From positions 310,001 through 374,000 of the forward strand of contig NZ_JARVWW010000002.1 in NCBI RefSeq assembly GCF_029846715.1: a DNA stretch of 64,000 bases. Reading direction: 5' to 3'. Both the position numbers and the translations under genes were made by a program. The stretch is from Bradyrhizobium nivariense (GTDB lineage: Bacteria > Pseudomonadota > Alphaproteobacteria > Rhizobiales > Xanthobacteraceae). This document shows, one piece after another, positions 8,111 through 16,367 of the stretch. Positions within the stretch are counted from its first letter, which is position 1. Each line of letters opens with the position of its first letter. The notes under the pieces were generated by a model. That model was not told the DNA's origin. It did no database searches and saw nothing but the letters and a program-made list of their open reading frames with translations.

Positions 8111-9049
8111 CTACAACCCCGCCCTCGCGATCGCATCTGCAAACGAGCGATCGACGATTTCGGCCGCATCCAGCTTCTGCTTGATCAGGCCCCAGCGAAA
8201 ATAGAGGTCGATCGTGCTCTGCTCGTCCGCGACCACGCCGTCGTCGATCGGCGCAATCCGGATCTTTGCGCGCGAGAACCAATTCTGCGGCACGGCGGCC
8301 GGGATGTTCATCAGCTTGCCCCAGGTCGCGGCATAGCCCTCCACATTGTTCAGCGACCATGCCCGCGCCGCGGTGAGACGCCGGATGAAGTCGGTCAGCT
8401 CTGCGCGCTTGTCGCGGATGGCGTCGGGCCGCGCCACCTGAAAGCTCAAACCCGGCGTCAGGCCTTCCGAGGTAATGACGCGGCGCGATTTGAACAGCAC
8501 CTCCTCCTGGCTGACATAGGGCTCCCAGGTCGACCACGCGTCGACGGAGCCTTGCGTGTAGGCGACCTTGGCATCGGAAGGCGCGAGAAACGCGATCTGC
8601 ACGTCGCTCGCACTCCAGCCGTTCTTCTCGAGCGCGGCCAGGATCAGTTGATGGCCGATCGAGCCGCGGCCGGTTGCGATCTTCTTGCCACGCAGATCGG
8701 CAAAGCTCTTGATCGGCGAGGCCTCGGGCACAAGGATGGCCAGGCCCTCGCGCGTCTGCCGGATCGCGGCAATCGCTTTCACCGGCGCCCCGGAGGCGGC
8801 AGCGAAGGTGAAGGGCGCGTCGCCCACGAGCCCGGTCTCGATCGCTCCGGCGCTCAGCGCTTCCAGCAGCGGAGCCGCTGCCGGAAACTCCTTCCACTCG
8901 ATCTTGTACGGAACGTCCTTGAGCACGCCCGCCGCTTCCATCACGGCCTGCGAATTGCCTTTCTGGTCGCCGACGCGCAAGGTGGCTTGCGCCGCCGCCA
9001 GCTCGAACGAGCCGAACAGCAGCGCGCCAGCCAGCATGAGGCGGATCAT
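8111..9049 (-). CDS. aliphatic sulfonate-type ABC substrate-binding protein (SsuA-like)
   Basis: 312 residues. The Sec signal peptide MIRLMLAGALLFGSFELAAAQA is followed by a type II binding-protein fold of the SsuA/NMT1 class (LRVGDQKGNSQAVMEAAG, FPAAAPLLEALSAGAIETG, GKKIATGRGSIGHQLILAAL, DAWSTWEPYVSQEE). It starts by a 4-base ATGA overlap with the end of the upstream monooxygenase gene, so it is the last gene of the sulfur operon that begins at 14235. It is a paralogue of the divergent binding protein at 14700-15692, which shares the DLPYKIEWSEFPAAAP-type core. Confidence 0.88.
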   Translation of the reverse strand: MIRLMLAGALLFGSFELAAAQATLRVGDQKGNSQAVMEAAGVLKDVPYKIEWKEFPAAAPLLEALSAGAIETGLVGDAPFTFAAASGAPVKAIAAIRQTREGLAILVPEASPIKSFADLRGKKIATGRGSIGHQLILAALEKNGWSASDVQIAFLAPSDAKVAYTQGSVDAWSTWEPYVSQEEVLFKSRRVITSEGLTPGLSFQVARPDAIRDKRAELTDFIRRLTAARAWSLNNVEGYAATWGKLMNIPAAVPQNWFSRAKIRIAPIDDGVVADEQSTIDLYFRWGLIKQKLDAAEIVDRSFADAIARAGL

Positions 9050-10146
9050 TCCGCCGCCTCGCCGTGAACGGCCTGACGGTTGGCGACCAACTCGCGCGTC
9101 AGCGGGATCAGCTCGCGCCCATACTCGATGGCGTCGATCAGCGGATCGAAACCGCGGATCAGGAAATGGGTGATACCGAGATCGTAATAGTCGCCAAAGA
9201 CTTCCGCGACCTGCTCGGGGGTGCCGACCAGTGCGGTGGTGTTGCTGTTGGCACCGGTGAGCTTTGCGATCTCGGTCCAGAGCCGCTTGTCGATGCGGCT
9301 GCCCTGGTCGGCGAGCGAGAGCAGGCGCCGCGCGCCGGCCGTGGCATGGCCGTCGGCGGGTTTGCGATAGCCGGTCTTGTCCTGGAGCGCGGTGGCGCGC
9401 GCCAAAATCTCTTCCGCCTTTTCCCAGGCCTGCTTCTCGGTCGGGGCAATGATCGGCCGCACCGAGAGGCTGAAGCGCGGCGTCGGACGGCCCTGCCTGA
9501 CGGCCGCATTGTGAACGCGCGAGGTGACGTCGCGCACCTGCGCGTAGGATTCCCCCCACAGCGCAAACGTGTCGGCGTGCTTGCCGGCGACGTCGATCGC
9601 CGCATCCGAGGCGCCGCCGAAATAGACGCGGATGCCCTCCGGGCGATATGGCTTCACCTGCGAGAAGGCGTTCTCGACCTGATAGTGCTTGCCCTTGTAG
9701 GTGAAGGGCTTGTCGCTGGTCCATTCCAGCTTGAGGACGTCGAGGAACTCGGAGGTGCGCGCGTAGCGCTCGTCCTTGTCGTCGAGCGTATTGCCGTCCT
9801 GCCGCAGCTCGGTGGCGTTGCCGCCGGTGATGACATGGAGCGCGACGCGGCCGCGGGAGAACTGGTCGAGCGCCGCGAACTGCCGCGCCAGCAGGGTCGG
9901 AGCGGTGAAGCCGGGGCGCTGCGCGATCAGCACGTTGAGGCGGTCGGTGACGCCGAGGACGTGCTGGGCGACCTGGAGCGCGTCCGGCGTGGTCGAATGA
10001 AACGCCAGCAGCGCGCGATCGAAGCCGGCATTCTCATGCGCCTTCGCCACCGTCTCGATGTGGGTCGGGTTGAGGATCGGTCCCTCGCGGACCACGGTTT
10101 CGGATGAATTGTTGTTGCTGATGAAGCCGATGAACTCGATCGACAT
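9046..10146 (-). CDS. LLM-class flavin-dependent monooxygenase, SsuD-like
   Basis: 366 residues from the ATG at 10146. A bacterial-luciferase-like TIM barrel that uses FMNH2 and O2, expected to cleave a C-S bond and release sulfite. It resembles alkanesulfonate monooxygenase in the segments AQRPGFTAPTLLARQFAALDQ, GRVALHVITGG, VYFGGASDAAIDVAGKHADTFALWGE and GTPEQVAEVFGDYYDLGITHFLIRGFDPL. No flavin reductase gene is present in the window, so FMNH2 must come from elsewhere. It is linked by overlap to the following binding-protein gene and is 28 bases after the acyl-CoA-dehydrogenase-like gene. Confidence 0.9.
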   Translation of the reverse strand: MSIEFIGFISNNNSSETVVREGPILNPTHIETVAKAHENAGFDRALLAFHSTTPDALQVAQHVLGVTDRLNVLIAQRPGFTAPTLLARQFAALDQFSRGRVALHVITGGNATELRQDGNTLDDKDERYARTSEFLDVLKLEWTSDKPFTYKGKHYQVENAFSQVKPYRPEGIRVYFGGASDAAIDVAGKHADTFALWGESYAQVRDVTSRVHNAAVRQGRPTPRFSLSVRPIIAPTEKQAWEKAEEILARATALQDKTGYRKPADGHATAGARRLLSLADQGSRIDKRLWTEIAKLTGANSNTTALVGTPEQVAEVFGDYYDLGITHFLIRGFDPLIDAIEYGRELIPLTRELVANRQAVHGEAAE

Positions 10147-10174
10147 GATCGTCTCCCTGTTTCTTTTCTGAAAG

Positions 10175-11347
10175 CTAGAGTCCCAATGCGGCACGGCCGA
10201 GGCCGGTGCGCGTGGAATCGTCCTGCGGCGTGTGCACGCGGCCGCACAGGACGTCGCGATAGTGCCGCTCCAGCGGATTGGCGCGGGAGAGGCCGTGATT
10301 GCCGGTGAGCGACAGCGCGTCCTCGACCGCGGCAATGGCATTGTTGGTCACGGTCAGCTTGATGACGTTGGACTCGGCCGCGGAAAGCTCGATGCCGTCA
10401 TCGAAATCACCGGCGAAGGATGCGATCAGCCGCGCATTGACCGCGAGCCGTGCCTCGATCGCGCCAAGGATCTCCTGCGCGCGCGGCAAGGTCGCAAGCG
10501 GCGCACCCAGGCTGGCCGGCACGCGCTGCTTCAGGAACGCGACCAGCCAGTCACGCGCCGCGCGCGCGACGCCGTCATAGATCGCGGCGACGAAGACGGT
10601 ATGGACGGTCGCCTGTGTGACATCAGGTGGGCGCCAGTCCGCCGGCTTGCGCACATCGATCTCGGCATCGAGAGGAATCACGACATCGTCGAAGATGACG
10701 TCGTGGCTGCCGCTGGCCCGCAGCCCGTGATGATCCCAGGTCTCGACGATGCGCGTCCCCGGCGGGCCCGCCGGCACCAAAAACTGTCCGACGCGCGGCT
10801 CGGCTTCGTCCGTCCGCGCCCAGACCAGATACCATTTCAGGATCGGCGATCCCGTCGAATAGATCTTGTGCCCCGAGAGCCGCCAGCCGGTCTCGGTCCG
10901 ACGTGCAATGGTCGCGGGCAGGCCGCCGCGCGCAGGCGAGCCCAGTTCGGGCTCGACGCGGAGCGCGTTGACGAGCGCAACGCCTTCGACACTCTCGCGC
11001 GCAAGCTTGCGCGACAGCCGCGCCGGCCAGGTCGGGCTCCGTGCCATCACCAGGTGGTTGATGTAGTGCATCGACAGCACCAGCGCGGTCGACGGATCGG
11101 CCTTGCCGATGATGCCGAGGACGCGTGCGGCGTATCGAGCGCCCGCTCCGGCCCCGCCATGGGCCGCAGGCACCGTCAGCGACAGCAGACCTGCCTCGGA
11201 CAGTTCGCGAAAATTCTCGAAGGGAAAGCTGCCGGTGCGGTCGTGCTCGGCCGCGCGCGCGGCGAAGTCCTCGGCCAGCGCCTCGGCACGTGCGATGTAA
11301 TCGGGCTCGCTATGGGCCATGCGCCCCTTGGCGATCGAAGTCACCAT
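10175..11347 (-). CDS. acyl-CoA dehydrogenase-like flavin monooxygenase (SfnB/DszC type)
   Basis: 390 residues with the acyl-CoA dehydrogenase fold: N-terminal helical domain (FRELSEAGLLSLTVPAAHGGAGA), middle beta domain (SGHKIYSTGSPI, FDDVVIPLDAEI), and C-terminal helices (LTGNHGLSRANPLERHYRDVLCGRVHTPQDD). The context beside an SsuD-like enzyme and a sulfonate ABC system points to the SfnB/DszC group, which acts on dimethylsulfone or related sulfur compounds rather than acyl-CoA. The 11347 ATG overlaps the preceding gene by 7 bases. An ATG at 11320 with AAGGGG upstream is an equally good start. Confidence 0.85.
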   Translation of the reverse strand: MVTSIAKGRMAHSEPDYIARAEALAEDFAARAAEHDRTGSFPFENFRELSEAGLLSLTVPAAHGGAGAGARYAARVLGIIGKADPSTALVLSMHYINHLVMARSPTWPARLSRKLARESVEGVALVNALRVEPELGSPARGGLPATIARRTETGWRLSGHKIYSTGSPILKWYLVWARTDEAEPRVGQFLVPAGPPGTRIVETWDHHGLRASGSHDVIFDDVVIPLDAEIDVRKPADWRPPDVTQATVHTVFVAAIYDGVARAARDWLVAFLKQRVPASLGAPLATLPRAQEILGAIEARLAVNARLIASFAGDFDDGIELSAAESNVIKLTVTNNAIAAVEDALSLTGNHGLSRANPLERHYRDVLCGRVHTPQDDSTRTGLGRAALGL

Positions 11348-12141
11348 GTGGCGTCCAGTCCCAGCAGGCCAAGAATCTGGCGGCGCAGATCCGCGAGATA
11401 CGGATCGCCGCGGTGGCGCGGATAGGGCCGATCGACACGGATGTCGGCCTTCACCCGTGCCGGGCGGTCGCTGAACACGATGACGCGATTGGCGAGCACC
11501 AGCGCCTCCTCGGCGTCATGCGTCACCAGCAGCGTGGTAAAACCCTTGCGCTGCCACAGCGAGACCAGCTCGCCCTGCATGGTGATGCGGGTCAGCGAGT
11601 CGAGTTTTCCGAGCGGCTCGTCGAGGATGAGGATTTTTGGATCATTGACCAGCGCGCGGGCCAGTGCGACGCGCTGCGCCATGCCGCCTGAAAGCTGGTG
11701 CGGATAGGCATTGCGGAAGGACGCAAGGCCGACAAGATCGAGCGCGGCATCGACGCGGTGCCGCTGGCTCTTCAAAATGCCCTGCGCCTCCAGCCCGAGC
11801 GCGACGTTGTCCCAGACCGTACGCCAGGGAAACAGGGTCGGATCCTGGAACACGACAACGCGCGAAGGATGCGGCCGGGTGATGCGGGCCTCGTCCTCGC
11901 GCAGCGTTCCCGACCTGGGCTTGTCGAGGCCTGCGACCAGGCGCAGCAGCGTGGACTTGCCGCAGCCGGAGGGACCGAGCAGCGCAACGAACTCGCCCGG
12001 CTCGACGGAGATGCTGACCTCGCTGAGCACCGGCAGCTCGGCACCATCGATGTCGAAGGCGTGGCTGACCTGCTCGATGTCGAGCGCGGCGCCGGCGGCC
12101 GGGTGAGCGTCGATTTCAGCCAGTGCAGTTGCGGCTACCAT
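11341..12141 (-). CDS. ABC transporter ATP-binding protein, nitrate/sulfonate/taurine type
   Basis: 266 residues, cytoplasmic ATPase of the importer. Walker A is GPSGCGKST, the signature is LSGGMAQR, Walker B is ILILDEP and the switch region LVTHDAEEA. It also carries the VFQDPTLFPWRTVWDNVALGL segment typical of SsuB/TauB. The ATG at 12141 overlaps the permease stop by 7 bases, showing translational coupling. The open frame extends upstream to 12630, but that part is the shadow of the permease gene. Confidence 0.93.
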   Translation of the reverse strand: MVAATALAEIDAHPAAGAALDIEQVSHAFDIDGAELPVLSEVSISVEPGEFVALLGPSGCGKSTLLRLVAGLDKPRSGTLREDEARITRPHPSRVVVFQDPTLFPWRTVWDNVALGLEAQGILKSQRHRVDAALDLVGLASFRNAYPHQLSGGMAQRVALARALVNDPKILILDEPLGKLDSLTRITMQGELVSLWQRKGFTTLLVTHDAEEALVLANRVIVFSDRPARVKADIRVDRPYPRHRGDPYLADLRRQILGLLGLDATW

Positions 12142-13157
12142 TTCACAGTCCCCTTCTGCCAGACCAGCAGGCGGTCGCGGATCGCGAACAGCAGCGTGAT
12201 CGCGCCAGAGCAGAGCAGCGACATCACGATCAGCGCCGCGTACATGTTGGCGTAGGCGGCCCAGCCCTGCGCCCATTGCAGATACCAGCCGAGCCCGGCC
12301 TTGACGCCGATCATCTCGGCGACGACCAGCACGGCGAAGGACGAGCCGAGCCCCATGAACAGGCCGACGAAGACATGCGGCAATGCCGCGGGGATCGCCA
12401 CCTTCAACACCAGGAAGGACGGCTTTGCCCCGAGCGTCCGCGCGACGTCGTAATAGGCGTTGCCCACACTCGCGACCCCCGACCAGGTCAGCACGGTGAC
12501 CGGGAAGCCGGTTGCCAGCGCGATCAGAAAGGTCGAGGCGCTCCAGCTCGACGGGAACGTGAAGAAGGCGATCGGCAGCCAGGCGGTCGCCGGCAGCGGG
12601 CCGATGAAGCGCAGCACCGGATGCACCCAATAGCCGACCGCGCGCGACCAGCCGATCGAGACGCCGGTCAGGAAGCCGACCGTGGCCCCGATCAGATAGC
12701 CACCGAGCTGGAGCTTGACCGACGCGAACACGCTATCGAGCAGCTTCGGCAAATCGTCGGTATAAACCTCGATGATCGATTGCGGCGGCGGAAAGAACGG
12801 CAGTGGCAGCCATGCGAATTTGGCAGTAGCGAGTTCCCACAAGGTCAGGAACGCACCAAGCGCCACAAGCCATGGCGCACGCTGGCGCAAGCCGCGACCG
12901 GCCGAGCCGAGATAGTCGGCGCCGACCGTTCCGAACAAGGCCACCGCCGCAACGATGAAGGCAGCGATGCCGAGTGAATGGGTTCGTGACCAGTCCCCGA
13001 CATCCTCCCACCACAGGCAGGACAGACCGAAGGCGATCCACGCGGCGCTAGCGAGAACGCCAACGCCGGATTCGCGGATCCAGCTCGCAAGCCACGGCGC
13101 GCGCGAGAGCCGCGGCGCGCCGGAGGCGAGGCCGTCAGACAGCGAATACGTCGACAT
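12135..13157 (-). CDS. ABC transporter permease, sulfonate/nitrate type, with extra N-terminal membrane segments
   Basis: About 340 residues if started at the ATG 13157 (MSTYSLSDGL), which overlaps the binding-protein gene by 23 bases. A slightly later non-ATG start cannot be excluded. The C-terminal two thirds is a BPD_transp_1 permease with the EAA-like loop DVARTLGAKPSFLVLKVAIPAALP. SsuC-type permeases are usually about 260 residues. The extra N-terminal 80-90 residues hold two more hydrophobic segments (GVGVLASAAWIAFGLSCLWW and SLGIAAFIVAAVALFGTVGA), so 8 or so helices are expected. It pairs with the ATPase at 11341-12141. Confidence 0.88.
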   Translation of the reverse strand: MSTYSLSDGLASGAPRLSRAPWLASWIRESGVGVLASAAWIAFGLSCLWWEDVGDWSRTHSLGIAAFIVAAVALFGTVGADYLGSAGRGLRQRAPWLVALGAFLTLWELATAKFAWLPLPFFPPPQSIIEVYTDDLPKLLDSVFASVKLQLGGYLIGATVGFLTGVSIGWSRAVGYWVHPVLRFIGPLPATAWLPIAFFTFPSSWSASTFLIALATGFPVTVLTWSGVASVGNAYYDVARTLGAKPSFLVLKVAIPAALPHVFVGLFMGLGSSFAVLVVAEMIGVKAGLGWYLQWAQGWAAYANMYAALIVMSLLCSGAITLLFAIRDRLLVWQKGTVKW

Positions 13158-14235
13158 AGATGCGCTCCGCGAATTTGGCCGTGTCGGTGCTCTGCTTGAA
13201 GACCTGCACGCTCTTGAGATCGTCGGCATAGGCCTTGAGCTCGCGCTTCAACACCTCCCCGACGGGATGATGATGATGGGTGTGGTAGCGCACCATGCCC
13301 TCGATATCGGCAAGCGTTGCCGTCTTCGGTGCATAGGGCTGGAACGACTTTGCCGCCACCACCGGATTCTGCGAGGTGAACATCGCGGCGTCGAGCAACG
13401 CCTGCGTAATGGCGCGCGCGACCTGCGGCTCCTCGCGCACGAGGCTGCCGCGCAGGCCGACGATGCAGCAGCTCTTGTCGCGGTACTCGCCATCGAGATT
13501 GGATGCGACTTCCTTGTACTGGCTGTCCTTGAGCCAGAGATAGCCGAGCGGATCGGACGACAGGAATGCCTGCACCTCGCCCTTCTCCACGGCGACATTG
13601 AGGAGGTTGCCGGGATAGGCGCGCCAGTCGACATCCTTGTTGGGATCGATGCCGAGTTTTGCCAATTGGATCGAGAAGAAATTCTTGTCGGGGCCGCCGA
13701 GATCGCCGACCGCGACGATCTTGCCCTTGAGGTCGGCCAGCTTGCTCACGTTGGAGTCGGCGCGCGTCAGCACGCGCATGCAGCCGCCATGGGTGCCGGC
13801 GGCAATCTTGACGTCGAAGCCCTGCTCCAGCGGCTTCAGCCAGCGCAGCGCCATGCCGAGACCGGCATCGCTCTTTCCCGTCGCGATCGCCTCTAACAGC
13901 TGGTCGGTCGAGCCGGAATAGTTGACGAGCTCGACGTCGAGATTCTGCTTCTGGAAGAAGCCGTGCTCGATGGCGACCGGCAGCGGCGCAAGGCAGACCG
14001 CGCCGGCATTCCACGACAGCTTCAGCTTGCGCGGCGCGCCGGTGAGCGCCGGCGTGTCGGACGCTGTCCGGCACAGCGGAAACTCCGAGAAGTCGATGCC
14101 GGACGCAATCCCGCGCGGCGCAAAAGCCTGCGCGCCAAGCGCACCGAGCGGCGCGGCGAAGGCCGCCGCGAGGCCCGCCTGGAGCAGGTGGCGCCGGTCG
14201 AGCCTCGATCCGCCGTGCTTGTCGTCGTCGTTCAT
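13135..14235 (-). CDS. Tat-exported ABC substrate-binding protein, nitrate/sulfonate type
   Basis: 366 residues, first gene of the six-gene sulfur operon. The start ATG 14235 has AGGAG about 11 bases upstream. The leader has a twin-arginine motif (LDRRHLLQAGLAAAF). The mature domain is a CmpA/NrtA/SsuA-like type II fold (LSWNAGAVCLAPLPVAIEHG, VELVNYSGSTDQLLEAIATG, GDLGGPDKNFFSIQLAKLG). Odd points are a His cluster HTHHHH at residues 318-323 and two adjacent Cys (about residue 245) in KSCCIVGLRG. These could bind a metal or be neutral loop features. Confidence 0.88.
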   Translation of the reverse strand: MNDDDKHGGSRLDRRHLLQAGLAAAFAAPLGALGAQAFAPRGIASGIDFSEFPLCRTASDTPALTGAPRKLKLSWNAGAVCLAPLPVAIEHGFFQKQNLDVELVNYSGSTDQLLEAIATGKSDAGLGMALRWLKPLEQGFDVKIAAGTHGGCMRVLTRADSNVSKLADLKGKIVAVGDLGGPDKNFFSIQLAKLGIDPNKDVDWRAYPGNLLNVAVEKGEVQAFLSSDPLGYLWLKDSQYKEVASNLDGEYRDKSCCIVGLRGSLVREEPQVARAITQALLDAAMFTSQNPVVAAKSFQPYAPKTATLADIEGMVRYHTHHHHPVGEVLKRELKAYADDLKSVQVFKQSTDTAKFAERIYVDVFAV

Positions 14236-14624
14236 CCGTCCCCACTCCTGCGCTGGCATGGCTCCGCCATCTGCACAACGGATTATGTTGCGCATATTCC
14301 GTGCGGAGCTGCGTTGAGAGAAAATCTTTTCGCCGGCGCTTCCTGCGCCGCGTTGATGCGATGCGCAAATCATGCGGCGCGCTCGCCGCAGCGTCAATGA
14401 AATGGAATTTCGAATGTGGCGCGAAGCGAAGTCATTCTCTCCACCGGCGCCTACGGGGACGATGAAAGGATTTCCGCCAATGCATCGGTTGGCAGAGGGC
14501 GGCGCGACTCCCTCTCCTGCTTCATTCTTGCGCAGCTTCGCCGACGCACACCGCACGTTCTCGAAAGCAGCACGTCGCTAAAACGTCCTTGCCCATCGCG
14601 CGCGCAATACAGTTGGTCATTTCA

Positions 14625-14652
14625 TTGACTGCGCATCGCGTGACCATAGACT
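14625..14652 (+). promoter_or_regulatory. candidate sigma-70-type promoter of the divergent binding protein
   Basis: Within the 464-base divergent spacer 14236-14699, TTGACT (14625-14630) and TAGACT (14647-14652) are separated by 16 bases, 48 bases before the start at 14700. The rest of the spacer shows no gene that I can support. It probably carries the promoters of both transcription units and a sulfur-starvation regulator site, which I could not identify. Confidence 0.35.
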
Positions 14653-14699
14653 TGACCGTTCCGCGGCATCTTTCGCTCACGCGTCGTGAGCAAAGCAAC

Positions 14700-15692
14700 A
14701 TGACAGGCCACATGAGCATCAACTCCCTCGACCATTCCATCACCCGCCGGCTCGCCGCATCGCTGCTCGCAGCCGCCATCACCCTGTCGACGGCCGCGGC
14801 ATCGTTCGCAGCCGACGCCGTCGTGCTGCGCGTCGGCGACCAGAAGGGCGGCAACCGTTCGCTGCTCGAGATCTCAGGCTACGCGAAGGATCTACCTTAC
14901 AAGATCGAGTGGTCGGAATTCCCGGCGGCCGCGCCGATCCTGGAGGCGCTCAACGCCGGTGCACTCGACGTCGGCTATACCGGCGACCTCTCGTTCCTTT
15001 CGGTCTACGCGGCCGGCGCGCCGATCAAGGCGATCGGCGGCACCAGGTCGGATGCCAAGACACAAGCCATTCTCGTGCGCCAGGATTCGCCGATCAAATC
15101 GGCAGCCGATCTCAAGGGCAAGCGCCTTGCCGGCACGCGCGGCGGCTGGGGCCAGTTCCTGATCGACGCCACGCTGGAGAAGGCGCAGATCAAATTGGAA
15201 GACGCGACCTTCGCACCGCTCGGCCCGGTCGACGCCAAGATCGCGCTGGTCGCGGGCTCGATCGACGCCTGGGCGGTGTGGGAGCCCTACGTCTCGTTCG
15301 CGACGCTCAAGGACAAGGCCCGCGTGATCGCCCATGGTGAGGGCCTGACGCCGACCATTACCTTCATCGTCGCCTCCGACAACGCCATCGCCACCAAGCG
15401 CGCGGCGGTGCAGGACCTCGTGCAGCGGCTCAACAAGGCGCGGCTGTGGTCGCTGGATCACCTCGGCGAATATGCCAAGAGCACGGCCGAACTGACCAAG
15501 CTGCCGGAGGACGTGCTGCTCTCGGCCTACACCGCGCAGCGCACCAGCCCGATCGTGATCGACGAGAACGTCGTGAAGGAGGTGCAGGAAGCCTCCGACC
15601 GCTCGACGCGCTATGGCATCCTTCCGAAGAAGCTCGACGTGAACAAAGCCGTCGACCGCAGCTTCACCGCTGCGGCCGCGGGATCGAACTAG
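14700..15692 (+). CDS. aliphatic sulfonate-type ABC substrate-binding protein, divergent copy
   Basis: 330 residues from the ATG at 14700; an ATG at 14712 is an alternative. The signal peptide (ITRRLAASLLAAAITLSTAAASFAADA region) is followed by an SsuA-like type II domain (LRVGDQKGGNRSLLEISGYA, FPAAAPILEALNAGALDVGYTGD, GKRLAGTRGGWGQFLIDATLE, DAWAVWEPYVSFATLKDK). It is a paralogue of the protein encoded at 8111-9049 and is transcribed away from the operon that holds the permease and ATPase. It is the third binding protein that could feed that single transporter. Confidence 0.88.
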   Translation: MTGHMSINSLDHSITRRLAASLLAAAITLSTAAASFAADAVVLRVGDQKGGNRSLLEISGYAKDLPYKIEWSEFPAAAPILEALNAGALDVGYTGDLSFLSVYAAGAPIKAIGGTRSDAKTQAILVRQDSPIKSAADLKGKRLAGTRGGWGQFLIDATLEKAQIKLEDATFAPLGPVDAKIALVAGSIDAWAVWEPYVSFATLKDKARVIAHGEGLTPTITFIVASDNAIATKRAAVQDLVQRLNKARLWSLDHLGEYAKSTAELTKLPEDVLLSAYTAQRTSPIVIDENVVKEVQEASDRSTRYGILPKKLDVNKAVDRSFTAAAAGSN

Positions 15693-15752
15693 AGCGTTTT
15701 CAAGCGAAGTGGATATCGGTTCGCGTGAAGAAAACACGTCAAAAGAAATCTA

Positions 15753-15788
15753 GAGCTTCGGTTCTGATGCCAATCAGAACCGAAGCTC
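15753..15788 (+). terminator. perfect 16-bp hairpin after the divergent binding protein
   Basis: GAGCTTCGGTTCTGAT (15753-15768), loop GCCA, then its exact complement ATCAGAACCGAAGCTC (15773-15788). It is preceded by an AT-richer stretch from 15693 (GAGCGTTTTCAAGCGAAGTG...), a sequence type common in Rhizobiales intergenic DNA. There is no T-run. It ends two bases before the GGAGG of the small gene at 15803, so it could also shape translation of that gene. Confidence 0.6.
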
Positions 15789-15802
15789 CAGGAGGCGGCG
15801 GG

Positions 15803-15901
15803 ATGCGCGGGCTCCGTCTCAAGGCCGGCCCGCTGCATCTCGCCGCGATCGTGCTCGCGCATTTTGCCTGCATGAGCCTGATCGTGTGGCTCTCGCTCTA
15901 G
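15803..15901 (+). CDS. 32-residue putative membrane peptide
   Basis: A very short gene with an ideal ribosome binding site (AGGAGG at 15790-15795, 7 bases before the ATG). The peptide has a basic N terminus (MRGLRLKAGP) followed by one hydrophobic segment of about 20 residues (LHLAAIVLAHFACMSLIVWL), as expected for a single-pass inner-membrane microprotein. It is the only gene between the 16-bp hairpin and the convergent Gly/Tyr-rich gene. The function is unknown. The main support is the Shine-Dalgarno sequence and the composition. Confidence 0.5.
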   Translation: MRGLRLKAGPLHLAAIVLAHFACMSLIVWLSL

Positions 15902-15911
15902 CCGCGCAAGA

Positions 15912-16367
15912 TCACCAATAGCCGCGGTAGTAAGGCCGGTAATACGCCCGGGGCCGGTAGTAGCCATAGCTGTAGCCATAATAGGGACGGGGACGGTAGT
16001 AGGACCGATACCCATAACCGTAACCCGGGCCATAGGCGTAACCCGGGCCATAGCCGCCATAGTAAGCAGGCGCATAGCCGTAAGCCGGCCCCGGATATCC
16101 GTAGCCGCCGTAATACGGGCCGCCGCCGTAATAACCATAAGGCGCGCTGCTGGCGATGGCGCTGCCGATGATCGCGCCGGCAGCAAGGCCACCGATACCC
16201 CATCCAAAACCTCGGCCGCGCCAGTACACCTGCGTGACATCATCGCTGGCCGCGGCCTTCATGGTCGCGACATTGGTCGGCATTGGGCCCGCTGCGGCCT
16301 GCTCGATTTGGCCGGCCATGACCGCACCGGCCAGCGAACAGGCAATTGCCGTTTTCCAGATCCTCAT
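15912..16367 (-). CDS. Gly/Tyr-rich secreted protein
   Basis: 151 residues from the ATG at 16367 (MRIWKTAIACSLAGAVMAG signal peptide). After a short spacer and the segment DDVTQVYWRGRGFGWGIGG comes one hydrophobic Gly/Ala stretch (LAAGAIIGSAIASSAPYG) and then about 80 residues of low-complexity Y/G/P/R repeats of the GYGPGYAYGPGYGYGY kind. It is probably exported and inserted in or attached to the outer envelope. Proteins of this composition are common in Bradyrhizobium, with no assigned role. The repeats make homology searches unreliable. Confidence 0.8.
   Translation of the reverse strand: MRIWKTAIACSLAGAVMAGQIEQAAAGPMPTNVATMKAAASDDVTQVYWRGRGFGWGIGGLAAGAIIGSAIASSAPYGYYGGGPYYGGYGYPGPAYGYAPAYYGGYGPGYAYGPGYGYGYRSYYRPRPYYGYSYGYYRPRAYYRPYYRGYW

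Noticed and set aside
7311-8897. 528-codon minus-strand frame across the CmcJ-like and SsuA-like genes
   Set aside because: It covers parts of two genes in another frame and the repeat between them. No start or domain.
14236-14699. possible small genes in the divergent spacer of the sulfur locus
   Set aside because: The open frames are short, lack ribosome sites, and have no protein-like composition.
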